Below are positions 1-8,089 of a DNA stretch of 39,186 nt, piece by piece (position 1 is the first letter of the stretch; the number at the start of each line of letters is the position of its first letter). The stretch covers positions 1 through 39,186 of the forward strand of contig JBBDQU010000033.1 in assembly GCA_040905865.1 (NCBI GenBank), given 5' to 3'. The position numbers and the translations under genes are program-made. This DNA is from Alphaproteobacteria bacterium (GTDB taxonomy: Bacteria; Pseudomonadota; Alphaproteobacteria; UBA8366; GCA-2717185). The notes beneath the pieces are model-generated. The model was not told the origin of the DNA, made no database searches, and saw only the letters and a list, made by a program, of their open reading frames with translations.

Positions 1-73
1 CCCGGCATTCCGCGCCGAAATCCTCGCACGTTAACGATTCATGATTGTACCCTGTCGTAATGTCCGCGAGACA

Positions 74-102
74 TTTACAGGTCGGACGGCCCTTGATATA
101 CA
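74..102 (+). promoter_or_regulatory. Candidate sigma-70-type promoter of prs
   Basis: TTTACA (74-79, 5/6 to the -35 consensus) is followed after exactly 17 bp by TATACA (97-102, 4/6 to the -10 consensus). Transcription would start near 109, giving a leader of about 90 nt before prs. The leader contains a run of nine G (121-129). This is a prediction from hexamers and spacing only. Confidence 0.5.
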
Positions 103-198
103 AGCGCCGCGCTACCAAAAGGGGGGGGGTTGGCCTGAGAGGCCCGTCGCCCAGGGGCTGGCGGCGGCTTTGGGCAAGGCAACAATCCGGATTCTGGC

Positions 199-1137
199 AT
201 GAAGATACTCAGCGGCAACAGTAACAGGCCGTTGGCCGAAGCTATTGGCCAATATCTCGACACACCGCTGACGCGGGCGGCAATTCGCCGTTTCTCCGAC
301 ATGGAAGTCTTTGTCGAGATACTGGAAAACGTCCGTGGCGAGGACGTCTTCGTCGTCCAGTCCACCAGTTTTCCCGCGAATGACAACCTGATGGAACTGC
401 TGGTGACGATAGATGCGTTGCGGCGCGGATCGGCGCAGCGCATTACGGCGGTAATTCCCTATTTCGGCTATGCAAGGCAGGATCGGAAAACAGGCCCGCG
501 GACACCGATCTCGGCAAAGCTCGTCGCCAACCTGATCACCACCGCCGGCGTCGACCGGGTCCTGACGATGGATCTGCATGCGGGCCAAATTCAGGGATTT
601 TTCGATATCCCGACCGACAATCTGATCGCGGCGCCGGTGTTCCTGAAGGATATGGAGGCCGCGCGGGCGCAGAATGGCGACGAACTGGTCATCGTCTCGC
701 CCGATGTCGGCGGTGTCGTCCGGGCCCGCGCCATCGCAAGCCGCCTCGGCGCCGACCTGGCGATAATCGACAAGCGGCGGGAAAAGGCCGGCGACTCCGA
801 GGTGATGAATATCATTGGGGAGATTTCCGGCCGCCGCTGTATTCTGGTCGATGACATCGTCGATTCGGCCGGGACGCTGTGCAACGCGGCGGATGCTTTG
901 ATGCAGAAGGGCGCACTGGCGGTTGAGGCGTATACCACACACGGGGTGTTGTCCGGCGGCGCGGTTGCCCGGGTGACGGCATCGCCGCTGCAAAGCCTGG
1001 TGACGACAGACAGTATCGAGGCGACGGAAGAGATGATGGCGGCGCCCAATATGCGCCAGTTGACGATCGCACCGTTGCTTGCCGAAGCCATTCTGCGAAT
1101 TGCCGAGAACCGTTCAGTTTCAAGCCTTTTCGTGTGA
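199..1137 (+). CDS. prs: Ribose-phosphate pyrophosphokinase (PRPP synthetase)
   Basis: Makes 5-phosphoribosyl-1-pyrophosphate from ribose-5-phosphate and ATP, the cytoplasmic precursor of purines, pyrimidines, histidine, tryptophan and NAD. The 312-residue length is normal for bacterial Prs. The family signature is readable as [17 protein letters not shown], with Gly where many family members have Asp (DLHADQ). The PRPP-binding loop reads [12 protein letters not shown]. The N-terminal [13 protein letters not shown] is typical and fixes the ATG start, although the Shine-Dalgarno is weak. It is the first gene of a forward run with rplY, pth and ychF, an order common in alphaproteobacteria. A promoter candidate lies about 100 bp upstream. 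Nothing suggests damage. Confidence 0.97.
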   Translation: MKILSGNSNRPLAEAIGQYLDTPLTRAAIRRFSDMEVFVEILENVRGEDVFVVQSTSFPANDNLMELLVTIDALRRGSAQRITAVIPYFGYARQDRKTGPRTPISAKLVANLITTAGVDRVLTMDLHAGQIQGFFDIPTDNLIAAPVFLKDMEAARAQNGDELVIVSPDVGGVVRARAIASRLGADLAIIDKRREKAGDSEVMNIIGEISGRRCILVDDIVDSAGTLCNAADALMQKGALAVEAYTTHGVLSGGAVARVTASPLQSLVTTDSIEATEEMMAAPNMRQLTIAPLLAEAILRIAENRSVSSLFV

Positions 1138-1183
1138 TTCATGTTGACGTTTTGCGCTACAGCGCGTAGAGCGCCCTTCGCGT

Positions 1184-1210
1184 GACGCCGCCCCCCCTGG
1201 AGGAGGCGTC
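1184..1210 (+). other. Hairpin in the prs-rplY gap
   Basis: GACGCC (1184-1189) can pair with GGCGTC (1205-1210) around a C-rich loop, 27 bp before the rplY start. No T-run follows, so it is not a standard intrinsic terminator. It could be an RNA-stability or attenuator stem in the rplY leader, and it may have no function. Confidence 0.25.
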
Positions 1211-1236
1211 CTGGTTCGTTCAATCGGAGAATTCAA

Positions 1237-1884
1237 ATGGCTGAAATATTTACCCTCGGGGCCGTGCCTCGGGATCGGGCCGGTAAGGGGGCCGCCCGTG
1301 CCGTACGTCGTGCCGGCAAGGTGCCGTCCGTTGTCTATGGCGCCAAGAAAGACCCCAGAATGATTGCGATCGATCCTCTTGAATTGCGCATGAGCATGGA
1401 GCGCGGATCGTTCTTTTCCACGGTTTTCGATATCAAGATCGACGGCGGCGACACCGAACGGGTACTGCCGCGCGATATTCAACTGCACCCGGTAACGGAT
1501 GTGCCGCAACATGTCGATTTCCTGCGCGTTTCCGCGGCGACCAAGGTAACGGTCGAAGTCCCCTGTAACTTCCTGAATGAAGAGGAATGCCCGGGGCTCC
1601 GCCGTGGCGGCGTGCTCAACGTCGTCCGCTACGATATTGAAGTGCAATGCGCGGTCGATGCGATTCCGGCGTCTTTCGACATCGACCTCACCGGGCTCGA
1701 TATCGGCGACAGCATTCATTTCAGCCATGTTACGGTCCCGGAAGGCGTCGAGCCGACTATTACCGACCGTGACTTTACCATCGCCACCATCGCGGCGCCA
1801 AATGTCGAGACCGAGGAAGACGCCGAGGACGAAGGCGACGAGGACGACGACGCAGAAGAGAAAGCCGACGCCGAAGAGGACTAG
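1237..1884 (+). CDS. rplY: 50S ribosomal protein L25/general stress protein Ctc
   Basis: Binds 5S rRNA in the large ribosomal subunit. The 215-residue protein is the long Ctc/TL5 form: an N-terminal L25 beta-barrel (about residues 5-95, beginning with a GAVPRDRAGKGAAR-type segment and the VVYG turn) and a C-terminal Ctc beta domain (about 100-190). A strongly acidic tail of Glu, Asp and Ala occupies the last 25 residues; such tails are common in alphaproteobacterial Ctc proteins. GGAG lies about 10 nt before the ATG. It is followed by pth after only 4 bp, so the two are almost certainly cotranscribed. The pairing of L25 with peptidyl-tRNA hydrolase is a widespread translation-related arrangement. 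Confidence 0.96.
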   Translation: MAEIFTLGAVPRDRAGKGAARAVRRAGKVPSVVYGAKKDPRMIAIDPLELRMSMERGSFFSTVFDIKIDGGDTERVLPRDIQLHPVTDVPQHVDFLRVSAATKVTVEVPCNFLNEEECPGLRRGGVLNVVRYDIEVQCAVDAIPASFDIDLTGLDIGDSIHFSHVTVPEGVEPTITDRDFTIATIAAPNVETEEDAEDEGDEDDDAEEKADAEED

Positions 1885-1888
1885 GCTC

Positions 1889-2521
1889 ATGTTGCTGCTC
1901 GTGGGTCTGGGAAATCCCGGCCCGAAATACGAGAGGAACAGGCACAATATAGGCTTCATGGCGGTGGATGAAATTGTCCGCCGCCATTCATTTCAGCCCT
2001 ATCGCGCCCGGTTCCAGTCATTGGTCGCCGAAGGATCGCTCGACGGCGAAAGGGTGCTGGTCGTCAAGCCGACCACGTTCATGAATGAGTCCGGCCGTGC
2101 CGTCGGAGAGGCCTTGCGGTTCTTCAAGCTGGCGCCGGACGACGTCATGGTCATCCATGACGATCTGGACCTCGCGACGGGCAAGATCCGGATCAAGAAG
2201 GGCGGCGGCCATGCAGGCCATAACGGGCTGCGCAGCATCGATGCGCATATCGGCAAGGAGTATTACCGCATGCGCGTGGGTATCGGACACCCGGGCGACA
2301 AGGACCGGGTGCATGGTTATGTCCTGGGCGATTTCGCAAAGACGGAATCGGTTCTGGTCGACAAGGTCCTCGACGGTATTGCCGAATCTGCGCCCTGGCT
2401 GGGCAAGCGTACCTTCGATGCCTTCATGAGCCAGGTCGCCATGAAACTGAATCCGCCACGACCCAAGTCTGAAAGACCGGCGGAAGGCGCGGCTACGCCG
2501 GATTCCGGTCGGGAGTCCTGA
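1889..2521 (+). CDS. pth: Peptidyl-tRNA hydrolase
   Basis: Cleaves the ester bond between peptide and tRNA in drop-off peptidyl-tRNAs, recycling tRNA in the cytoplasm. The 210-residue protein has the full catalytic set: N9 in GLGNPGPKY, the catalytic H19 in RHNIGF, N66 in FMNESG, D91/D92 in HDDLDL and N112 in GHNG. The ATG at 1889 puts the universally conserved LVGLGNPG at the very N-terminus. A much longer reading frame opens upstream inside rplY, but it would add sequence foreign to the family, so it was not used. It sits 4 bp after rplY and 5 bp before ychF. The C-terminal extension, rich in Pro, Ala and charged residues, is unremarkable. Confidence 0.96.
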   Translation: MLLLVGLGNPGPKYERNRHNIGFMAVDEIVRRHSFQPYRARFQSLVAEGSLDGERVLVVKPTTFMNESGRAVGEALRFFKLAPDDVMVIHDDLDLATGKIRIKKGGGHAGHNGLRSIDAHIGKEYYRMRVGIGHPGDKDRVHGYVLGDFAKTESVLVDKVLDGIAESAPWLGKRTFDAFMSQVAMKLNPPRPKSERPAEGAATPDSGRES

Positions 2522-2526
2522 GAAAA

Positions 2527-3627
2527 ATGGGGTTCAACTGCGGTATTGTCGGCCTGCCCAATGTGGGGAAATCGACACTGTTCAATGCGCTGACCGAAAC
2601 GGCGCAGGCCGACGCGGCGAATTACCCGTTCTGTACGATCGAACCGAACACCGGGCGCGTTTCCGTGCCCGATGAACGGCTGCGCCGGATTGCGAAAATC
2701 AGCAAATCCGCACAGGTAATCCCGGCCTGGCTGGAATTCGTCGATATTGCCGGCCTCGTGCGCGGCGCGTCGAAGGGCGAAGGGCTGGGCAACAAGTTTC
2801 TGGGGCATATCCGCGAGGTCGCGGCCATCGTGCATGTGCTGCGCTGTTTCGACGACGGCGGGGTCACGCATGTCGAGGACAGTGTGGACCCGATCCGCGA
2901 CGCGGAAATCGTTGAAACCGAACTGATGCTGGCCGACCTGGAAAGCCTGGAAAAGCGTGTCGGGCCGATGGAGAAGCGGGCCAGATCGGGCGACAAGGAA
3001 GCGAAATCGCTGTTGCCGCTGATGCAGCGGACGCTGGCGGCGCTGCAGGACGGACAGCCCGCCCGGACGGTTCCGGTCAGCGATGACGAAGCGCCGGCGT
3101 TCCGGGCGCTGCAGTTGATCACCGCGAAGCCGGTTCTGTATGTCTGCAATGTCGACGAGGAAAGCGCCGCCGAAGGCAACGCCCTGTCGGCCCGTGTCGC
3201 GGACATGGCGGCGGCGACGGGGCAGAGCTGCGTGCTGGTGTCCGCTGCGATCGAAGCCGAAGTGGCGCAACTCGGTTCCGCCGAGGAAAAGGCCGAATAC
3301 CTGGAATCGCTCGGGCTGAGCGAAACCGGACTGGCTCGGGTGATCCGCGCCGGCTACGGGCTGCTCGACCTGATCACCTATTTCACGTCCGGACCGAAGG
3401 AAAGCCGGGCCTGGACCATCGCCAGGGGAACCCGCGCGCCGCAGGCCGCCGGGGTCATCCATACCGACTTCGAGAAAGGCTTCATCCGGGCGGAGACAAT
3501 ATCCTATGACGACTTCGTGATGCTGAACGGCGAACAGGGCGCCAGGGAGGCCGGAAAAATGCGGCTCGAAGGCAAGGAGTATATCGTACAGGATGGCGAC
3601 ATCATGCTATTCAGGTTCAACGTATAA
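2527..3627 (+). CDS. ychF: Redox-regulated ATPase YchF (OLA1 family)
   Basis: Member of the Obg-related OLA1/YchF NTPases, which prefer ATP to GTP and associate with the ribosome; the exact cellular role is not settled. In 366 residues one sees the P-loop GLPNVGKS (9-16), DIAG (73-76, G3) and NVDE (208-211). The last replaces the NKxD of GTPases and is the mark of ATP preference in this family. The C-terminal third is the TGS domain (about 280-366), including FEKGFIRAE and the closing VQDGDIMLFRFNV. It begins 5 bp after pth, with GGGAG overlapping the end of pth as the ribosome site. Confidence 0.96.
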   Translation: MGFNCGIVGLPNVGKSTLFNALTETAQADAANYPFCTIEPNTGRVSVPDERLRRIAKISKSAQVIPAWLEFVDIAGLVRGASKGEGLGNKFLGHIREVAAIVHVLRCFDDGGVTHVEDSVDPIRDAEIVETELMLADLESLEKRVGPMEKRARSGDKEAKSLLPLMQRTLAALQDGQPARTVPVSDDEAPAFRALQLITAKPVLYVCNVDEESAAEGNALSARVADMAAATGQSCVLVSAAIEAEVAQLGSAEEKAEYLESLGLSETGLARVIRAGYGLLDLITYFTSGPKESRAWTIARGTRAPQAAGVIHTDFEKGFIRAETISYDDFVMLNGEQGAREAGKMRLEGKEYIVQDGDIMLFRFNV

Positions 3628-3728
3628 GGCGCAAAACAGCAGATCCAGTCAGGCGCTCGGACGCGACGCACCGACGCGTTCTTCGCCACGAAACCGGCCT
3701 GAGTTCAGGCCCCTTACGGAGCAGGCGG

Positions 3729-4142
3729 ATGCCGATAAGAATCAGCGCAAAACAACTTGTCGCGGAAGCAAACGCGGAAATCGAAACCGTGCCGGTCGAA
3801 GCGGCGAAAAAGCTGCTCGGCGACGAAAATACCGTGTTCATCGACATTCGCGATGTGCGCGAACTGGCCCGTGAGGGCCGCATCCCCGGCGCCATGCATA
3901 TGCCGCGCGGGATGCTGGAATTCTGGGTCGATCCGGAAAGCCCCTATTACCGGGATGTGTTCGGGTCGGGGAAGAAGTTCATCTTCTTCTGCGCCGGCGC
4001 GCTGCGGTCCGCCCTGGCGACCCAGCAGGTGCAGCGCATGGGGCTGGAACCCGTCGCCCATCTGGAAGGCGGCTTCGGGGCCTGGCGTGACGCCGGCGGC
4101 CCGATCGAGGCGCCGGAACCGAAACCGGAAAAAAACAAGTAG
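3729..4142 (+). CDS. Rhodanese-like domain protein
   Basis: A single rhodanese domain in 137 residues, presumably a cytoplasmic sulfurtransferase; the physiological acceptor is unknown. The active-site Cys88 lies in FFCAGALRSA, matching the CxxGxRS-type loop, and D39-R41 (IDIRD) match the conserved DxRxxxE motif (DVRE follows). No signal peptide or membrane segment is seen. GGAG lies about 9 nt before the ATG. It is 101 bp after ychF on the same strand and runs tail-to-tail into mtnP with 3 bp between stop codons. The 3' end is A-rich on this strand (Lys/Asn codons), and the same bases form the T-tract of the mtnP terminator. Confidence 0.88.
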   Translation: MPIRISAKQLVAEANAEIETVPVEAAKKLLGDENTVFIDIRDVRELAREGRIPGAMHMPRGMLEFWVDPESPYYRDVFGSGKKFIFFCAGALRSALATQQVQRMGLEPVAHLEGGFGAWRDAGGPIEAPEPKPEKNK

Positions 4143-4156
4143 GGTTCAAAGAACCC
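4129..4156 (-). terminator. Intrinsic terminator of mtnP overlapping both stop codons
   Basis: On the minus strand GGGTTC-TTT-GAACCC (4156-4142) is a perfect 6-bp stem with a 3-nt loop. It is followed by TACTTG and then seven T (4135-4129). The stem covers the last base of the rhodanese stop codon and the mtnP stop; the T-run lies inside the rhodanese coding end. No T-run exists on the plus side, so it should act on the mtnP transcript only. The six bases between stem and T-run weaken the case. Confidence 0.5.
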
Positions 4157-5027
4157 GCCCGGCCACGGCGTCCAGTTTCGCGACAAGCGCCGGGTCGCGG
4201 GCCTCCGGCGCCGTAATGAGCGCGGTGTCCAGGCAGGTCTGGCAGCCGGCATGGCAAGACTCCCGCCGGTCCGACAGCTTCGGCGCAACGGCGCGCACCA
4301 GATCCCGGCCCTTGTCCGCGTTGTCGATCAGTACCCTGATGATGGCCTCGACGCTGACATCGTCATGGGTATCGTGCCAGCAGTCGTAATCGGTGACCAT
4401 GGCGACGGTCGCGTAACACATCTCCGCCTCGCGGGCGAGCTTGGCTTCGGGCATGTTGGTCATGCCGATCACGTCGCAGCCCCAGGACCGGTAGAGATTC
4501 GATTCGGCGCGGGTTGAAAACTGCGGCCCTTCCATCACGATATAGGTGCCGCCGCGGGTCGCCGCGATGCCGGCTTCGCGCGCGGCGGCTTCCAGCGCGT
4601 CGCCAAGCCGCGAACAGACCGGGTCGGCCATCGAAACATGCGCCACGCAGCCTTCGCCGAAAAACGACTTGGTCCGGGCGAAACTGCGGTCGATAAACTG
4701 GTCGACGATGACAAAGGCGCCGGGCGCCAGGTCCTCGCGCAGGGATCCGACCGCCGAGAGCGACAGGATTTCGGTGACGCCGGCGCGCTTCAGGGCATCG
4801 ATGTTGGCGCGGTAGTTGAGCGATGTGGGCGAATGCGGATGGCCGCGTCCGTGCCGGGGCAGGAACACCATCTGCTGGCCGTCCAGCGTGCCGAAGACCA
4901 GTTCGTCCGACGGCGCGCCGAACGGCGTCCTGATCGTCTCGCGGCGGACATCCTCAAGACCCGGAATGTCATACAGCCCGCTTCCGCCGATAACGCCAAT
5001 AACGGGAGGGCAGCCGGCTTCGCTCAT
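4146..5027 (-). CDS. mtnP: S-methyl-5'-thioadenosine phosphorylase
   Basis: Phosphorolyses 5'-methylthioadenosine, a by-product of polyamine synthesis, to adenine and 5-methylthioribose-1-phosphate. The 293-residue protein shows the PNP/MTAP family-2 pattern: IGVIGGSGLYDIPG at the N-terminus, the phosphate-binding RHGRGH motif, and the substrate region YIVMEGPQFSTRAES followed by GMTNMPEAKLAREAE. The C-terminal CHAGCQTC cluster is also typical of the family. GGAG lies 6 nt before the ATG. It is the last gene of a minus-strand run FAH-xthA-mtnP with gaps of about 20 bp. A related 6-oxopurine phosphorylase specificity is possible, but the motifs fit MTAP best. Confidence 0.93.
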   Translation of the reverse strand: MSEAGCPPVIGVIGGSGLYDIPGLEDVRRETIRTPFGAPSDELVFGTLDGQQMVFLPRHGRGHPHSPTSLNYRANIDALKRAGVTEILSLSAVGSLREDLAPGAFVIVDQFIDRSFARTKSFFGEGCVAHVSMADPVCSRLGDALEAAAREAGIAATRGGTYIVMEGPQFSTRAESNLYRSWGCDVIGMTNMPEAKLAREAEMCYATVAMVTDYDCWHDTHDDVSVEAIIRVLIDNADKGRDLVRAVAPKLSDRRESCHAGCQTCLDTALITAPEARDPALVAKLDAVAGRVL

Positions 5028-5046
5028 AAGTCGCTCCTGATATGCC

Positions 5047-5835
5047 TCAGCCCAGATCGACGATGACCGGGGCGTGGTCCGAAGGCTGCTCCCACCCGCG
5101 GGCCTCGCGGGCGACCTGGGCGCCGGTGACCGATGTCTTCAGCGGCGGCGTCACCCAGATATGGTCCAGCCGCCGGCCCCTGTCCGCCGCGCTCCAGTCG
5201 CGCGCCCGGTAACTCCACCAGCTGAACAGCGTTTCTTCCGGCGGAATGATGCAGCGAACCGCATCGACCCAGTCCACCGCGCCCTGCACCAGGCCCAGTT
5301 TCGCCACCTCGACCGGGGTGTGGGACACGACCTTCAGCAACTGCCTGTGCGACCAGACATCGGTTTCCAGCGGCGCGATGTTCAGGTCGCCGACCAGCAG
5401 CATCCTGTCCGTTGTTGCCCGATTTGCCGGAAACCAGCCGGTCATCTCGTCCAGGAAAGCCAGCTTGTGCCGGAACTTGTCGTTTTCGACAGGGTCCGGA
5501 ATGTCACCGCCGGCGGGAACGTAGAAATTATGCAACTCGATATCGCCGGGCAGGACGGCGGAGATATGCCGCGCGTCGCTTTTCCCGCACAGGTTCACGC
5601 GCTGCACGTTTTCCAGCGGCAGGCGGGACAGGATCGCGACGCCGTTGTAGCCCTTCATGCCGGCGAAGGCGACGTGATCGTATCCCATTTCGCGGATTCT
5701 CTTTTCCGGGAACAGGTCGTCATGCACCTTGGTTTCCTGCAGGCACAGGACATCCGGCCGGAATTCGGCCGTGAATTTCGCCACGCGCTCGATACGCAGG
5801 CGCACCGAGTTGATGTTCCAGGTCGCGATCCGCAT
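5047..5835 (-). CDS. xthA: Exodeoxyribonuclease III (AP endonuclease)
   Basis: Mg-dependent DNA repair nuclease with 3'-5' exonuclease and AP-endonuclease activity. The 262-residue protein carries the ExoIII active site: N7 (ATWNINS), E34 (LQETK), Y105, D150 and N152 (GDLNIAP), and the terminal D253-H254 pair in SDHAPV. LDHIW near residue 225 is also conserved. AAAGGA lies about 9 nt before the ATG. It lies 20 bp after the FAH gene and 19 bp before mtnP, so it is probably cotranscribed with both. No oddity is seen. Confidence 0.95.
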   Translation of the reverse strand: MRIATWNINSVRLRIERVAKFTAEFRPDVLCLQETKVHDDLFPEKRIREMGYDHVAFAGMKGYNGVAILSRLPLENVQRVNLCGKSDARHISAVLPGDIELHNFYVPAGGDIPDPVENDKFRHKLAFLDEMTGWFPANRATTDRMLLVGDLNIAPLETDVWSHRQLLKVVSHTPVEVAKLGLVQGAVDWVDAVRCIIPPEETLFSWWSYRARDWSAADRGRRLDHIWVTPPLKTSVTGAQVAREARGWEQPSDHAPVIVDLG

Positions 5836-5855
5836 GACGGCAAATTCCTTTGGTG

Positions 5856-6545
5856 TCAGGCGATCTTTACGGTGAGGTCGTCGAGCCCGTCGACATGGCC
5901 GACCAGCACGTCGCCGCGTTCGATCGCCGCCACGCCGTCGGGCGTTCCGGTGAAGATCAGGTCGCCGGATTTCAGCTCGATCAGCCCGGACAGGAAGGCG
6001 ATGGTTTCCGGGACGTTCCAGATCATGTCGGCCAGGTCGCCCTTCTGCCGCAGCTCGCCGTTCACGGTCAGGCTGATCGTGCCTTTTTCCAGCAGGCCGA
6101 CCTCGCTGACCGGATGCAGGCGGGTCGTCGGCGCGGACTGGTCGAAGCCCTTGGACAGGTCCCAGGGCCGCCCCATGTCCTTGGCGACTCCCTGCATGTC
6201 CCGGCGGGTCAGGTCCAGCCCGACGCCGTAACCGTAGATGCAGTCGTTGGCTTTTCCGACCGGAATATCCCTGCCGCCGCTTTTCAGCGCGACAACCATC
6301 TCGATTTCCGGGTGCAGGTTTCGGGTCGCGACCGGATACGGGACGTCGCCGCCGTTCGGCACCAGCGCATCCGCCGGCTTGGCGAAGAAAAACGGCGGTT
6401 CGCGGTCCGGGTCGTGCCCCATTTCGCGGGCATGGGCGGCATAGTTGCGGCCGACGCAGTAAATCCGCCGCACCGGGAACAGCGCATCGCTGCCCGCAAC
6501 CGGAAGGGTCGGGTTATCCCAGGTCTGAATGGCAAAATTGCTCAT
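5856..6545 (-). CDS. Fumarylacetoacetate hydrolase (FAH) family protein
   Basis: A 229-residue cytoplasmic FAH-fold enzyme. The N-terminus RIYCVGRNYAAHAREMG and overall length are those of fumarylpyruvate hydrolase/acylpyruvase-type members. The metal-binding acids are visible as E80 and E82 (HPEIEMV) and D111 (GLDLTRRD), and the FTGTPDGV motif lies near the end. The substrate is probably a small beta-diketo or acylpyruvate acid, but no aromatic-degradation genes are adjacent, so a general housekeeping or oxaloacetate-decarboxylase-like role is equally possible. A good GGAG lies 7 nt before the ATG. It heads the FAH-xthA-mtnP run. Confidence 0.88.
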   Translation of the reverse strand: MSNFAIQTWDNPTLPVAGSDALFPVRRIYCVGRNYAAHAREMGHDPDREPPFFFAKPADALVPNGGDVPYPVATRNLHPEIEMVVALKSGGRDIPVGKANDCIYGYGVGLDLTRRDMQGVAKDMGRPWDLSKGFDQSAPTTRLHPVSEVGLLEKGTISLTVNGELRQKGDLADMIWNVPETIAFLSGLIELKSGDLIFTGTPDGVAAIERGDVLVGHVDGLDDLTVKIA

Positions 6546-6672
6546 GTACTTCTCCTCAGCTGGTTCCGCGCGCCGGAATTCGGTGCGATTCGTCCCGGAC
6601 CGGCGATTTCAATACACCATCGGGCCGGTTCGTAAAACGGCTGAATGGGATGTTTCGGGCCGTGGGCGCGGA

Positions 6673-7470
6673 TTATGCGGCGCGAAAGCCCGGCTGTGCC
6701 ATGTTTCGGGCGCGGCAGCGGGCGCGGCACGCATCGCCATAGGCCCGGAACATGGCCTGCGACAGCGGCCATTGCAGCGGCCCCGGCGCTTCGGGATGCC
6801 ATTGCACGCCCAGCATGAAATTCTTTGCCGTGGGCATGCTGACGGCTTCGATCACGCCGTCGTCGCTGATGCCCTCAACCTTCAGTCCGGCGGCGGGCCG
6901 GTCGATCGCCTGCGCATGCAGGGAATTGACCATGACCTCGCTGGCGCCATCGGCAAGCTGCTGCAGATAGCCGCCTTTAGTCAGATGGACCGGATGGCGC
7001 GGCGCGTGACGTTCGCCGGAGGGCAGCGTCCGGTCCATGCGGTGTTCGTTCTTGCCGGGCAATTCGTGGACGAGGGGGTGCAGGGTACCGCCCAGCGCAA
7101 CATTGATTTCCTGGATGCCGAGGCAGACCCCGAACAACGGCAGTCCGGCATCAATGGCCTTGCGGACCAGCGGCAGGACGGTTGCATCCCGGCGCGGGTC
7201 GTGCAGGGTGCCCTTGCGGCTCGGCGGGCCGCCGTAATGGTGCGGTTCCACATTCGGCGCACCGCCGGTCAGGAACAACCCGTCCAGCCGGTCGACCAGC
7301 GCGTCGAAGTCATAGCGGTCGCCGAATGCGGGCAACAAGACGGCCATGCATTCCGCTGCGCTGAATATAGCTTCGATATAATTCCCGCCGGTGCGGTGCA
7401 TGCCACGCTCGTCTTCGATGGCGTAGTTGGTGGGAATACCCACAATCGGCAGTGATTCGTTACGACTCAT
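6673..7470 (-). CDS. Gamma-glutamyl-gamma-aminobutyrate hydrolase family protein (peptidase C26)
   Basis: Class-I glutamine-amidotransferase fold used as a hydrolase (PuuD-like family). From the ATG at 7470 it has 265 residues. The nucleophile is Cys116 in FGVCLGIQEINV; His225 and Glu227 in GVQWHPEA complete the triad. The substrate-side motifs LTGGAPNVEPHHYG and VNSLHAQAID are also typical. A TTG start 36 bp upstream (7506) is open but adds residues that do not align with the family, and its GGAGG is only 2 nt away. Putrescine-pathway genes are not nearby, so the true gamma-glutamyl substrate is unknown. 127 bp separate it from the downstream FAH gene. Confidence 0.87.
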   Translation of the reverse strand: MSRNESLPIVGIPTNYAIEDERGMHRTGGNYIEAIFSAAECMAVLLPAFGDRYDFDALVDRLDGLFLTGGAPNVEPHHYGGPPSRKGTLHDPRRDATVLPLVRKAIDAGLPLFGVCLGIQEINVALGGTLHPLVHELPGKNEHRMDRTLPSGERHAPRHPVHLTKGGYLQQLADGASEVMVNSLHAQAIDRPAAGLKVEGISDDGVIEAVSMPTAKNFMLGVQWHPEAPGPLQWPLSQAMFRAYGDACRARCRARNMAQPGFRAA

Positions 7471-7597
7471 GGGTTTAAGGATATCTTCCGGCGCGGATAT
7501 CGGCAAGACCTCCGGGCCGCTGGCAGGCTAAAATAATTGTGCAGTGCGGCATGCGCGGCGGCCTCACGGTGCCGCGACCCGCGCTTTTTTGGCGATC

Positions 7598-7645
7598 ATT
7601 GGCATTTATTGGCTTTTGTATGCATTTATTGGCATCCGTGGCATT
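7598..7645. repeat. Cluster A: five decamer repeats of type RTTRRCATYY
   Basis: Consecutive 10-bp units begin at 7598 (ATTGGCATTT), 7608 (ATTGGCTTTT), 7618 (GTATGCATTT), 7628 (ATTGGCATCC) and 7638 (GTGGCATTC, one base short). The period is one helical turn, so the GGCAT core is presented on one face of the DNA. A second cluster with the same unit lies at 7779-7808. Confidence 0.75.
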
Positions 7646-7778
7646 CAGCCGCTTCCTTCGTTACCGTCGCCGGCCCGGGCCTCGCCCGAACCAGTCTCTC
7701 CGGCGGGGCCGAATCCTCTCACGAGATGATTGAGGAAGGGTGTGGCGGGAAAGCCGCCCCCGCAAAAAAAGTCTCCCG

Positions 7779-7808
7779 TTATACATCGATTAACATCCGT
7801 TAACATCG
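7779..7808. repeat. Cluster B: three decamer repeats of type RTTRRCATYY
   Basis: Units at 7779 (TTATACATCG), 7789 (ATTAACATCC) and 7799 (GTTAACATCG) repeat with an exact 10-bp period. Unit 7789 and cluster A unit 7628 differ only in the two central purines (AA versus GG), so both clusters appear to be built from one motif. Confidence 0.75.
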
Positions 7809-8089
7809 GTCCCGTCACTCGCAGGCTGAATTGTCCTGTTCTGGAATACAATTGTTTTCGCAATCATTGCCGGCCATGCGGCTGACGCCGGAACGAACCG
7901 CGATCCGGCCTGCCAGTAAAATTGGAACCCGTAACCTATCACAAAAAGAACAAAAACGCAACATTCTCAATCAGCGTATTATATCCGGCGCTGCCCGGGA
8001 CGAACTGTAGGTCGCCGGGACCCGCCGGTCTCGTCTGGCCGAAGCGGATGTCCGCGTGTAAAACGGTGGCCTGAAACCAGGCCGGAGAC

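Larger units (their letters stand above)
7471..8089. other. Gene-poor interval with iterated decamers
   Basis: No reading frame here resembles a known protein. Short overlapping frames of 60-90 codons around 7537-7863 exist on both strands but lack ribosome sites and family-like sequence. The interval holds the two decamer clusters described separately and a GGCCTG/CAGGCC hairpin (8068-8083) just before the MscS fragment. It also contains AT-rich patches (7840-7870, 7935-7985) that contrast with the surrounding GC-rich coding DNA. Confidence 0.6.

Noticed and set aside
1577-2521. A 314-codon frame containing pth with a long N-terminal extension
   Set aside because: The first 104 codons overlap rplY in another frame and are Arg/Ser-rich. 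The family start MLLLVGLGNPG at 1889 is clear.
7742-7765. GGCGG-GAAAG-CCGCC hairpin next to an A7 run, considered as a terminator
   Set aside because: In the plus direction A residues, not T, follow the stem; on the minus strand the T-run precedes the stem. It cannot act as an intrinsic terminator in either direction.
7537-7863. Several 60-88 codon frames on both strands in the decamer interval
   Set aside because: They overlap each other in several frames, lack ribosome sites and show no recognisable protein family. The decamer repeats themselves generate part of the open frames.
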